A stretch of DNA of 47,002 nucleotides, taken from assembly GCA_002699445.1 (NCBI GenBank), contig PAAU01000043.1, forward strand, positions 1 to 47,002, given 5' to 3'. Position 1 is the stretch's first letter, and every line of letters begins with the position of its first letter. Of the stretch, positions 8,886-16,242 are shown one piece after another. A program made the position numbers and the translations under genes. The notes under the pieces are model-generated. The model was not told where the DNA came from. It saw nothing but the letters and a program-made list of their open reading frames with translations, and searched no databases. This DNA comes from Micrococcales bacterium. GTDB lineage: Bacteria; Actinomycetota; Actinomycetes; S36-B12; GCA-2699445.

Positions 8886-8910
8886 GGTCCAGCGTGATTT
8901 GAGGTTTCCT

Positions 8911-9009
8911 ATGGGGTCTGTTGTTAAGAAGCGGCGCAAGCGGATGGCAAAGAAGAAGCACCGCAAGCTGCTCAAGCGCACCCGGGTGCAGCGCCGCAAC
9001 AAGAAGTAG
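8911..9009 (+). CDS. Small ribosomal subunit protein bS22 (AURKAIP1/COX24 type)
   Basis: A 32-residue, extremely basic protein starting [16 protein letters not shown] and ending in [10 protein letters not shown]. It matches the AURKAIP1/COX24-domain peptide of actinobacteria, seen as bS22 near the decoding centre of mycobacterial 30S ribosomes. It is easily missed because of its length. A GAGG element lies 6 nt before the ATG. The gene immediately precedes a galE2-like SDR gene, the same arrangement recalled for Rv0500B and Rv0501. No BldC-like helix-turn-helix gene (Rv0500A position) is present in the gap before it. Confidence 0.92.
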   Translation: MGSVVKKRRKRMAKKKHRKLLKRTRVQRRNKK

Positions 9010-9045
9010 CGCGAGCCCCGTAACGCAGCCAGAGAGGTGGAGAGT

Positions 9046-10077
9046 ATGGGCCAAGTAGTTTTGGTCACCGGTGTGTCTCGTTATCTCGGCGGCAGAATGG
9101 CGCAGATGCTGACCAGAGATCCTCGAGTGGATCGTGTGGTCGGCGTCGACGTAGTACCCCCTCCGGATGACATCGGTCGTGCTGAGTTCGTTCGCGCTGA
9201 TATCCGAAATCCAATAATCGCGAAGGTTATTGATGCGGCCAAGGTAGACACCGTGGTCCACATGGGGGTCATCGCTACGCCGCTTCAGGCGGGCGGCCGG
9301 ATGTCGATGAAAGAGATCAACGTCATTGGCACGATGCAGTTGCTCGCCGCTTGCCAAAAAGCCCCCAGTCTTCGCCGCTTGATTGTTAAGTCAACTTCTT
9401 CGGTCTACGGTGCGGGTTCTCAAGATCCAGCCATGTTCACCGAGGCGGTCGAACCACGCCACGCTCCCTCATCGGGTTGGGCGAAAGATTCGGTTGAGGT
9501 GGAAAGCTACGTTCGAGGATTTGCTCGGCGACGTCCCGATGTTGCTGTCACCACTCTTCGATTTGCTAATTTCATCGGGCCGACGGTAGAGACCGCGATG
9601 ACGGGATACTTCAGTCTCCCGATGGTGCCGGTAGTGATGGGCTATGACGCTCGGTTGCAGTTCGTCCACGAAGATGACGGACTGCGTGCCATCCACGAGG
9701 CGGCCGTTGCAGATAAGCCAGGGCTCTACAACATCGCCGGTGACGGAATTCTCTTGTTATCCCAGGCAATTCGGATGGCGGGACGGCCGCCACTACCACT
9801 GCCGCCACCGCTGGTGCCACTGACCGGTCGCGGAATGATCAGGACCGGTTTGGCTGATTTCAGCCCCGAACAAGTCCGTTTTCTCACTTACGGCCGCGGT
9901 ATTGACACCACCCGGATGCGTGAGGAGCTTGGTTTCACGCCTAAATACACAACTCAAGAAGCGTTCATGTCCTTCGTTGAAGGCCGCGGCCTCAACCGCA
10001 TAGTTTCACCAAAGCGAGTCGGGGCAGCCGAACAAGCGCTGGCTTCGGTGCTGACCACGGGAGGTAGTCATGTCTGA
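9046..10077 (+). CDS. NAD-dependent epimerase/SDR family protein (galE2-like)
   Basis: A 343-residue extended short-chain dehydrogenase. It opens with VVLVTGVSRYLGGRMAQML, a glycine-rich cofactor loop that reads TGVSRYLG rather than the usual TGxxGxxG, followed by DVVPPPDDIGRAEFVRADIR, VVHMG, and KSTSSVYG. The usual catalytic YxxxK is replaced by a GWAKDSVEVESYV region: a lysine is present but no tyrosine aligns by eye, so classical epimerase chemistry is uncertain. The ATG at 9046 follows GAGGTGGAG and is preferred to the in-frame GTG at 9037. It overlaps the acyltransferase gene by 8 bp, suggesting a joint role in lipid or envelope metabolism, as for Rv0501/Rv0502. Confidence 0.85.
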   Translation: MGQVVLVTGVSRYLGGRMAQMLTRDPRVDRVVGVDVVPPPDDIGRAEFVRADIRNPIIAKVIDAAKVDTVVHMGVIATPLQAGGRMSMKEINVIGTMQLLAACQKAPSLRRLIVKSTSSVYGAGSQDPAMFTEAVEPRHAPSSGWAKDSVEVESYVRGFARRRPDVAVTTLRFANFIGPTVETAMTGYFSLPMVPVVMGYDARLQFVHEDDGLRAIHEAAVADKPGLYNIAGDGILLLSQAIRMAGRPPLPLPPPLVPLTGRGMIRTGLADFSPEQVRFLTYGRGIDTTRMREELGFTPKYTTQEAFMSFVEGRGLNRIVSPKRVGAAEQALASVLTTGGSHV

Positions 10078-11110
10078 TGCCCGAGTAATTCCGATCGGTG
10101 GCGAGTCAGAGGTACCCGAACCCGACGCCGCGGAAAAAGTAGCCACCAGGACCAGTTCCACCGGGCCCGACGCTGAACGCAGCAGTCGATCTAATAGCAA
10201 CAGCGCCCAGACTGCGGGTAGTCCAGAACAGACTGAAAGTGAGCAGTTGCCGGGGTCAGACTACGAGCGACCGTCGTGGGACGAACGGGTTGCTGGCGCC
10301 TTGGCATTCTTGCGACGACGCGTAACGGGGGAGTACTCAGTCGACGAGTTTGGCTTTGATCCCGAGTTGCTTGAGCAGCTCCTCATGGCCCCATTCCGAC
10401 CCCTCTATGAAAAGTGGTTTCGCGTCGAGACCCGTGGTTTGGAGAATGTTCCCGATGAAGGAGGTGCTCTGGTAGTAGCGAATCACTCGGGCACGATCCC
10501 GTTAGATTCCGTGATGACCCAGTTGGCACTACTGGATCATCATCCGGCGCACCGCCACCTCCGCATACTGGGAGCCGATCTAGTCTTCCAGAGCCCCTTC
10601 ATCGGGGAGCTCGCGCGAAAAAGCGGATCAACCTTGGCCTGTGCCCCAGACGCTAAGCGGCTGCTCACTCGTGGCGAACTCGTTGGGGTCTGGCCGGAAG
10701 GTTTCAAAGGCATTGGAAAGCCCTTCAGTGAGCGTTACAAACTGCAGCGCTTCGGTCGCGGCGGTTTCGTGGCAGCGGCATTGGAAGCTCGAGTTCCGAT
10801 CATCCCCACTGCAATCGTGGGTGCTGAGGAAATCTATCCGTTGATTGGTGATGCCAAAACCTTGGCGCGACTCTTGGGCCTGCCGTACATCCCAGTCACC
10901 CCAACATTCCCTTGGTTGGGTCCGTTGGGAATGGTCCCCATGCCCAGCAAGTGGATCATCATGTTCGGTGAACCGATTCATACCGAAGAGTTTCCGGAGG
11001 GTTCGGCGGATGACCCCATGCTGGTGTTCAACCTGACCGATCAGGTAAGGGAAAATATCCAACAGCAGCTGTATCGACTCTTGGTTCAGCGCCGGTCGGT
11101 GTTTGTATAG
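10070..11110 (+). CDS. Lysophospholipid acyltransferase family protein
   Basis: A 346-residue PlsC-like acyltransferase. The catalytic HX4D motif is NHSGTIPLD near residue 140, and the substrate-binding block is WPEGFKG near residue 207, followed by FGRGGFVAAALEARVPIIP, typical of glycerolipid acyltransferases. About 85 N-terminal residues are polar, Ser/Glu/Asn-rich and probably disordered. It starts inside the end of the SDR gene (8-bp overlap) with GGGAGG just upstream. It is expected at the membrane surface, transferring acyl groups from acyl-CoA or acyl-ACP; the exact acceptor is unknown. Confidence 0.88.
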   Translation: MSDARVIPIGGESEVPEPDAAEKVATRTSSTGPDAERSSRSNSNSAQTAGSPEQTESEQLPGSDYERPSWDERVAGALAFLRRRVTGEYSVDEFGFDPELLEQLLMAPFRPLYEKWFRVETRGLENVPDEGGALVVANHSGTIPLDSVMTQLALLDHHPAHRHLRILGADLVFQSPFIGELARKSGSTLACAPDAKRLLTRGELVGVWPEGFKGIGKPFSERYKLQRFGRGGFVAAALEARVPIIPTAIVGAEEIYPLIGDAKTLARLLGLPYIPVTPTFPWLGPLGMVPMPSKWIIMFGEPIHTEEFPEGSADDPMLVFNLTDQVRENIQQQLYRLLVQRRSVFV

Positions 11111-11165
11111 GGAACGGATCGATCTCCGCCGCTGAGTGCCTACCCTTAACTCTGGTGGAATGGCG

Positions 11166-12035
11166 CTAACTTCGTCGACCGACGGCCACTCCAGCGGCTG
11201 TTCCCGCGGCGACTAGACCTGCAAGGACGGCCGCGGATACTCCAGCGCGTTTCGCTGTTCGCTTCCCTCGGAAGTTATAAATCGGCCAACTGTTATCTCT
11301 GGCCTGCTCCTTCAGGTCGCCATCTGGGTTGACCGCCACGGGATGTCCGACCGTGGTCAGCATAGGCAGGTCGTTGGCGGAGTCGGAATATGCCCAGCAT
11401 TCAGATAGCACGTAATTCTCGCGGCGCGCCAAGGCCCGCACCGCCTCGGCCTTGGATTGACCATGAAGTGGATATCCGACCAAGTGCCCGGTGTAGTGGT
11501 CATCAATCGATTCTGCGACTGTTCCCAATGCGCCAGTGAAGCCAAGCCGCTCCGCCAAGATTTGACCGATCTCTACCGGCGTTGCTGAGACCAGCCATAC
11601 AGGTTCGCCAGCATCGAGGTGTCGTTGCGCCAGTGATACGGTGCCTGTCCACATTTTGTCGTTGATCGTATCGTCAAAAACGTCTTCCCCCAGGCTGACG
11701 ATTTCGTCAACAGAGCGTCCCTTTACGAATGCCAATCCCGCCTCAACCGCTTCCGCCATTTCGTCCATATTTTCGCCACCGAGCAGGCTGAAGCGCAGTT
11801 GGGCGATTGCAAATCGAGCGATGTCGCCAGCGTCAATCAAACCCCGGCTTGCTGCTCCCCTTGCGAAGTGGAACATGCTTGAGCCGTGCATCACCGTATT
11901 GTCGATGTCAAAGAAAGCTGCTGCTCCGGGGGTTCCGCCAGGTTCGATATCAGGATCAACGGCGGTTGCTTGCTCGGCTGCGGCTTCACCGGTCTTGCGA
12001 TAACGCGAACGCAATCTAGCGAGTTTGGTAGGCAC
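11166..12035 (-). CDS. HAD-IB family hydrolase (SerB-like phosphatase)
   Basis: A 289-residue haloacid dehalogenase-superfamily phosphatase. Motif I is FFDIDNTV with two catalytic aspartates near residues 43 and 45, motif II is the Ser/Thr in WLVSATP, and motif III/IV is a Lys in the HGQSKAEAVRAL region with YSDSANDLPML. A C-terminal small-residue-rich stretch (AAVLAGLVAAGTAAGVAVG) could be a membrane anchor. Such proteins are annotated as phosphoserine phosphatase-like or as lipid phosphatases; neither substrate is proven here. The GTG start follows TAAGAT by 6 nt on the minus strand. The position beside an acyltransferase and a glutaredoxin-like gene resembles Rv0505c. Confidence 0.87.
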   Translation of the reverse strand: MPTKLARLRSRYRKTGEAAAEQATAVDPDIEPGGTPGAAAFFDIDNTVMHGSSMFHFARGAASRGLIDAGDIARFAIAQLRFSLLGGENMDEMAEAVEAGLAFVKGRSVDEIVSLGEDVFDDTINDKMWTGTVSLAQRHLDAGEPVWLVSATPVEIGQILAERLGFTGALGTVAESIDDHYTGHLVGYPLHGQSKAEAVRALARRENYVLSECWAYSDSANDLPMLTTVGHPVAVNPDGDLKEQARDNSWPIYNFRGKRTAKRAGVSAAVLAGLVAAGTAAGVAVGRRS

Positions 12036-12041
12036 AACCCA

Positions 12042-12047
12042 ATCTTA
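12042..12047 (-). promoter_or_regulatory. -10 box of the HAD gene (leaderless)
   Basis: TAAGAT on the minus strand, 6 nt before GTG at 12035. It shares a 41-bp gap with the divergent ligase promoter. Confidence 0.6.
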
Positions 12048-12063
12048 GCGAGACACCTTGTGC

Positions 12064-12069
12064 CAGACT
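12064..12069 (+). promoter_or_regulatory. Candidate -10 box of the AMP-binding gene
   Basis: CAGACT with 7 nt to GTG at 12077, a looser version of the leaderless spacing seen elsewhere. Confidence 0.35.
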
Positions 12070-12076
12070 CTCCTGC

Positions 12077-13573
12077 GTGGCAACAAACCTCGCAGATGTG
12101 GTCAGTGAGTCTGCGCAACAGGTCCCTGCTCGCGTAGCAGTCATCGATGGTGAGCGACGGATAACTTTTGCGGGATTAGACGATCGAATCACGGCCTTCG
12201 CGGCGGGACTCTCGTCCTGCGGCGTCAAGCCCGGCAGCAGAGTTTTTTTGATGTTGGGCAATCGACTGGAGTTCGTCATCGCGTTCTACAGCGTGTTGCG
12301 TGCGGGCGCTGTTGCAGTCCCCATCAACCCTCGCTGTACTTCGGCGGAGCTGGAATACATGGTTGGCGAGGTGGGCGGTCGACTCCTTATCAGTGAACAC
12401 GAGTGCTCGAATGTGATCGCCGGTGCAGATCTAGCTGGTTGTGTAACGATCGCCGCTGGCGGCAGTCAATGGGAAGCGATGGAGTCGCTAGGTGATCCGA
12501 AGCTGCTGCCCAGCGAAACGGATGCCGCGTCCCCCGCAGTACTGATGTTCGTAGCTGGCTACGAAGGTCATCCCAAGGCTGCGGTTCTTTCGCACGGATC
12601 ATTGATGGCTAACATCACCGCGCTTCAGGGACTGCCTGATCCCGTGCCGGTGCTGGAGCAAGATGTCAGTCTTGCTGTCCTACCGTTGTTCCACATCTAC
12701 TCCCTCAACGCCGTCCTCGGGCTCTCACTCGCAGTTGGAGCGACGGTGGTGCTGAGTCAGCGTTTTTATCCCAGACAGGCGATCGATCTTATTGAGCAAC
12801 ACCGGGTGACTGTTGTCGCCGGGGCCCCACCCATGTACGTGGCCTGGAGCGCGGAGTTTGATCTTCGCGAATCACTGGCCACAGTGCGACTACTTATGAG
12901 TGGTGGCGCACCTCTCCCAAGCGAACTCTATGCGCAGTTCCCGACAATGGCCGGGCAGCCAATTTGGGAAGGGTATGGGTTAACTGAATGCTCGCCGGTA
13001 GTGGCCACGAGTCTGGTGGCAGGGATGCCACGCGAGGGATCGGTAGGAAAGCCACTTCCAGGTGTCGAGGTTCAGATTGTGGTGGAAGGTCGAACTCCAG
13101 ACGAGCCAGAAGCGGAATCCGAAGAATCCGAAGTGGGGCAGATTTGGATACGAGGCACCTCGCTCTTTTCCGGGTATTGGTCGGATGGGGCCGCTGAACC
13201 GGATCCGCAGCGTTGGTTTGCTACTGGCGATCACGGGTACATCGATGATGATGGGTTTCTGTACATTGTCTCGGACCGCAATGACCTCATTTTGGTGAGT
13301 GGTTTCAACGTTTATCCGCGCGAGGTTGAGCGAGTGGTCCACGAGCTGTCGGGTGTCGCGGACTGTTGCGTGGTGGGTGTGCCGCACCCGCTTACTGGTC
13401 AGGCCGTCAAGGTATATGTCGTCCCCGGTCCGGGTGGCCCAGTCTCCACGGAAACGGTGCTTAGCTGGTGTGAGAGCCAACTGTCCCGTTACAAGTGCCC
13501 AACCATTATCGAGGTCGTACCCGAGCTACCACGTCAGTCCCATGCGGAGTTGGGCGGCGAGCATCACCGGTGA
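12077..13573 (+). CDS. AMP-binding acyl-CoA ligase-like protein, catalytic Lys missing
   Basis: A 498-residue ANL-superfamily protein with the fold of fatty acyl-CoA ligases. The substrate domain keeps LPLFHIYSLNAV, WEGYGLTECSPV and ATGDHGYIDDDGFLYIVSDRNDLI, then GFNVYPREVE. Two key pieces are abnormal. The phosphate loop, normally TSGTTGxPKG, reads VAGYEGHPKAA. The C-terminal PxxxxGK motif that supplies the adenylation lysine is absent; after VVPELPR the protein ends QSHAELGGEHHR. The other frame at that point also lacks a GK, so a single frameshift does not restore it. It may be an inactive or repurposed acyl-binding protein, or may do only the thioesterification half-reaction. It overlaps the glutaredoxin-like gene by 4 bp. 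Confidence 0.85.
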   Translation: MATNLADVVSESAQQVPARVAVIDGERRITFAGLDDRITAFAAGLSSCGVKPGSRVFLMLGNRLEFVIAFYSVLRAGAVAVPINPRCTSAELEYMVGEVGGRLLISEHECSNVIAGADLAGCVTIAAGGSQWEAMESLGDPKLLPSETDAASPAVLMFVAGYEGHPKAAVLSHGSLMANITALQGLPDPVPVLEQDVSLAVLPLFHIYSLNAVLGLSLAVGATVVLSQRFYPRQAIDLIEQHRVTVVAGAPPMYVAWSAEFDLRESLATVRLLMSGGAPLPSELYAQFPTMAGQPIWEGYGLTECSPVVATSLVAGMPREGSVGKPLPGVEVQIVVEGRTPDEPEAESEESEVGQIWIRGTSLFSGYWSDGAAEPDPQRWFATGDHGYIDDDGFLYIVSDRNDLILVSGFNVYPREVERVVHELSGVADCCVVGVPHPLTGQAVKVYVVPGPGGPVSTETVLSWCESQLSRYKCPTIIEVVPELPRQSHAELGGEHHR

Positions 13574-13812
13574 ATGACGGGATTGTGCTCGTGGGAAAAC
13601 CAGGCTGTCACCTCTGTGACGTCGCTCGGGAGGTGGTGGAGGTTGTCTGTGCTGACTACGATCTTGAGTTCAGCGAGATCAATATCTGGGAGCACCCCGG
13701 AAGTGCGGACCGTTACGCGGACCGAATCCCGGTCCTTCTCGTTGATGGGGCAGAAATAGCCCAGTTTCGAGTGGATCCGGTTCGGTTGCGGACAGTTCTC
13801 GATCAGCGTTGA
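13570..13812 (+). CDS. Glutaredoxin-like protein (DUF836 type)
   Basis: An 80-residue thioredoxin-fold protein. The redox motif is CHLC at residues 13-16 after the strand GIVLVGKPG; the cis-Pro strand is RIPVLLVDG near residue 57. It fits the short glutaredoxin-like family represented by mycobacterial Rv0508. GTG 13570 is chosen because it forms a GTGA overlap with the ligase stop; the longer upstream frame lies inside the ligase gene. It is convergent with the ABC permease, with one base between the stop codons. A thiol-disulfide role in the cytoplasm is expected; partner proteins are unknown. Confidence 0.82.
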   Translation: MNDGIVLVGKPGCHLCDVAREVVEVVCADYDLEFSEINIWEHPGSADRYADRIPVLLVDGAEIAQFRVDPVRLRTVLDQR

Positions 13813-13813
13813 C

Positions 13814-14656
13814 TCAGCGAGCGGCCGCCTGCCGGTAGCGAGAAATCCCCAACGGAATAAAGACGATCAACAAGATCACGCAGGAGAGTACTGAGTAGAG
13901 GACCGGTTGCTCCATGGGGAAGGAATCGCCAGGGTTATAACCTTCCGGCAAGTTCCCGAACAATTGACGCAAAGCAAGGGCAACCGCAGAGACTGGGTTC
14001 CACTCAGCGATCGGTTGCAGCCAGGACGGCATCGACTCTACGGGCACGAAGACGTTGGATACGAAAGTCAGTGGGAACAGCCAAATGAGTCCAGCAGTCT
14101 GAGCGACTTCGGGATTCTTAACGCTGATTCCGATAACGGTGCCAACCCAAAGAAATGCATATGCAAAAAGTGCAAGCAAGAGGAAACCGGCTGCGATCTC
14201 CAAAGGGGAAGAGTGGGTCCGCCAGCCGACCAGAAGTCCGGTGACGGCCATAGCGGATACGGTGAGGACGCCGAGTAGGAGATCAGATGTGGTTCGCCCG
14301 GCCAGCACTGCTCCACGCCACATCGGCAGCGAGCGGAATCGATCAATAATCCCTGCCTGGATGTCGGTCGCCATTGCGACCGTGGTGGTGGCACAGGAAA
14401 ATGCGACTGTTTGCGCAAAGATGCCGCCCATGAGGAACTCCACATAGGAACCTCCGGGGACTTGAATAGCTCCGCCGAAGACAAAACGGAACAGCAACAC
14501 GAACATGACGCTTTGAACGATCCCGAAAATGATGCTGTCGGGGGTACGCATCAGCCGGGTGACGTTTCGTCGAGTTATAGCGAGCGTGTCGTAGAACGCG
14601 GTACGAGATTCGGAACCCTGTTCGACGGGACGTTCAGTTGTTGTCGTTGCGCTCAT
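13814..14656 (-). CDS. ABC-2 type exporter permease (DrrB-like)
   Basis: A 280-residue membrane protein with about six hydrophobic segments: SIIFGIVQSVMFVLLFRFVF, the FLMGGIFAQTVAF region, LLGVLTVSAMAVTGLLVG, AAGFLLLALFAYAFLWVGTV, TAGLIWLFPLTFVSNVFV and VLYSVLSCVILLIVFIPLG. The segment FVPVESMPSWLQPIAEWNPVS is a signature of DrrB-type permeases. It is expected to form a transporter with the ATPase encoded just upstream (4-bp overlap, ATGA). Members export drugs, glycolipids or antibiotics; the substrate here is not predictable. Confidence 0.9.
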   Translation of the reverse strand: MSATTTTERPVEQGSESRTAFYDTLAITRRNVTRLMRTPDSIIFGIVQSVMFVLLFRFVFGGAIQVPGGSYVEFLMGGIFAQTVAFSCATTTVAMATDIQAGIIDRFRSLPMWRGAVLAGRTTSDLLLGVLTVSAMAVTGLLVGWRTHSSPLEIAAGFLLLALFAYAFLWVGTVIGISVKNPEVAQTAGLIWLFPLTFVSNVFVPVESMPSWLQPIAEWNPVSAVALALRQLFGNLPEGYNPGDSFPMEQPVLYSVLSCVILLIVFIPLGISRYRQAAAR

Positions 14657-15618
14657 GATTTTTCCTCCTCGGCCTCAACGCTCTGGCCGGTGAGCGTGAG
14701 GAAGACGTCGTCCAGAGTGGGGCGGCTTAAGCCGATGTCGATGACAGTCACCTTGCCGTCGAGACGGCGGATTGCGTCTGCCAAGATTGCCGCTCCGCCC
14801 TCTACACGTACGGAGATGGATCGTGCCGAAGGATCCGCTAACGGTTCTTCGACCCCAATGTCGGCTAGCACTTGGGCTGCAGCGTTTACCTGTTCCGGTT
14901 CGGCAACAGTGATCTCTAATCGTTCCCCACCTACTTGAGCTTTGAGTTCATCAGAGGTGCCTTTTGCAATCACCTTTCCTTGGTCCACGACCGCGATGGA
15001 GTCGGCGAGTCGATCGGCTTCCTCCAAGTACTGCGTTGTCAGAAGTAAAGTTGTGCCGTCTCGAACCAGTCCGGCGATCACGTCCCAGAGCCCTAATCTG
15101 CTTCGGGGATCCAGCCCGGTTGTTGGTTCATCCAGGAATAAAACTGGAGGATTGGCTACAAGAGCTCCCGCCAAATCCAGCCGTCGTCGCATACCACCGG
15201 AGTACCCTTTGACGGGTCGGTCTGCTGCATCGACCAGATCGAACCTCTCCAGGAGTTCGGCAGCCCGTTGCGAGGCACCTTTCCCACCTAAGTGGTAAAG
15301 ACGTCCGATCATTTTCAGGTTCTCGCGCCCGGTCAGATACTCATCGACAGCCGCGTACTGGCCCGAGAGTCCGATCCGACGCCTGACCGCGACGGGGTCC
15401 TGCACCACATCGCAACCAGCTACGACAGCCGAACCCTCGTCCGGCTTAAGGAGTGTAGTGAGCACACGCACGGTAGTGGTCTTTCCCGCCCCGTTTGGCC
15501 CAAGCAGCCCGAGCACAGTTCCCTCAGGCACGGTTAGATCGACGCCGTCTAGCGCTCGCACTTCTCCACTACGAGATCGGAATATCTTTACTAGCCCGGA
15601 GGCTTCAATGGCGGCCAC
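14653..15618 (-). CDS. ABC transporter ATP-binding protein (DrrA-like)
   Basis: A 321-residue ATPase subunit. Walker A is GPNGAGKTTT near residue 40, the Q-loop lies in RIGLSGQYAAVDEYLTGREN, the signature is YSGGMRRRLDLA, Walker B is VLFLDEPTTGLDPRSR, and the H-loop region reads LLTTQYLEEADRLAD, with Gln-Tyr where many ABC proteins have His, as is common in DrrA-type ATPases. The C-terminal 100 residues match the extra DrrA domain ending with SVRVEGG ... SRPTLDDVFLTLTG. The GTG start at 15618 has only a weak ribosome site. It lies 33 bp downstream of greA on the same strand, so read-through from greA is likely. Confidence 0.92.
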   Translation of the reverse strand: MAAIEASGLVKIFRSRSGEVRALDGVDLTVPEGTVLGLLGPNGAGKTTTVRVLTTLLKPDEGSAVVAGCDVVQDPVAVRRRIGLSGQYAAVDEYLTGRENLKMIGRLYHLGGKGASQRAAELLERFDLVDAADRPVKGYSGGMRRRLDLAGALVANPPVLFLDEPTTGLDPRSRLGLWDVIAGLVRDGTTLLLTTQYLEEADRLADSIAVVDQGKVIAKGTSDELKAQVGGERLEITVAEPEQVNAAAQVLADIGVEEPLADPSARSISVRVEGGAAILADAIRRLDGKVTVIDIGLSRPTLDDVFLTLTGQSVEAEEEKS

Positions 15619-15651
15619 GATCTCTAGGATGCCGCTATTGCCAGTACTGCG

Positions 15652-16134
15652 CTAGCCGGCGTAGTCGGAAACGGCTGTGATTTCGACGTCCATCGAGTTG
15701 CCGTTAGGCAGGATGTACGTTGCGCTATCGCCAACACGCTTACCCTTTATTGCTTCGCCAAGGGGTGATGTTGGGGAGTAAACCTCGGTTGAAGCGTGGG
15801 CAGCTTCCTCGCGAGAGGCGAGCAAGAAAGTCTCTTCCATATCTAGGCTGACAAATCGAACGGTGACAACTTTGCCGTGAGCGACTTCATCGTGCTCAGC
15901 ATCCGGTTTCCCTATTTGAGCGGACTCAAGCAGTTGTTGAAGCTGCCGAATCCGAGCTTCGTTCTTGCCTTGATCGTCTTTGGCGGCGTGATAGCCACTG
16001 TTTTCCTTAAGGTCGCCCTCCTCTCGGGCAAGTTCGATGAGTCGCACGATCTCCTCGCGCATTGGACCCTCGCGCTCCGCCAATTCGGCCTGCAGTGCCT
16101 CGTAAGCTTCTTGAGTGAGCCATACCTCGGACAT
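15652..16134 (-). CDS. greA: Transcription elongation factor GreA
   Basis: A 160-residue protein that enters the RNA polymerase secondary channel and stimulates transcript cleavage in backtracked complexes. The N-terminal coiled coil carries the catalytic tip REEGDLKENSGYHAAKDDQ, whose acidic residues coordinate Mg2+. The C-terminal FKBP-like domain contains YSPTSPLGEAIKGKRVGDSATY. GGAGG lies 8 nt before the ATG and a TATTCT hexamer about 40 nt upstream is a plausible -10 box, so this gene is leadered. Adjacent DUF4307 on the same strand is a conserved actinobacterial neighbour (Rv1081c next to greA), but here a plus-strand NlpC/P60 gene lies between them. Confidence 0.96.
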   Translation of the reverse strand: MSEVWLTQEAYEALQAELAEREGPMREEIVRLIELAREEGDLKENSGYHAAKDDQGKNEARIRQLQQLLESAQIGKPDAEHDEVAHGKVVTVRFVSLDMEETFLLASREEAAHASTEVYSPTSPLGEAIKGKRVGDSATYILPNGNSMDVEITAVSDYAG

Positions 16135-16230
16135 TTATCCGCCTCCGTGAGAGTTTCTCGACGTCGGCAGAATACCGCGTAGCGCGCAACTGGGTAGGCG
16201 ATCTCAGGTGGATGATGCTGCGAAATCTGG

Positions 16231-16236
16231 CAAGAT
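16231..16236 (+). promoter_or_regulatory. Candidate -10 box of the NlpC/P60 gene
   Basis: CAAGAT with exactly 6 nt to GTG at 16243, the leaderless spacing with a one-base deviation from TANNNT. Confidence 0.4.
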
Positions 16237-16242
16237 GTCGAT

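Noticed and set aside
13299-13577. Alternative frame across the ligase 3' end as the true C-terminus after a frameshift
   Set aside because: It reads SPMRSWAASITGE and still lacks the GK lysine, and the GTGA overlap with the next gene supports the annotated frame. Kept only as a point to verify in reads.
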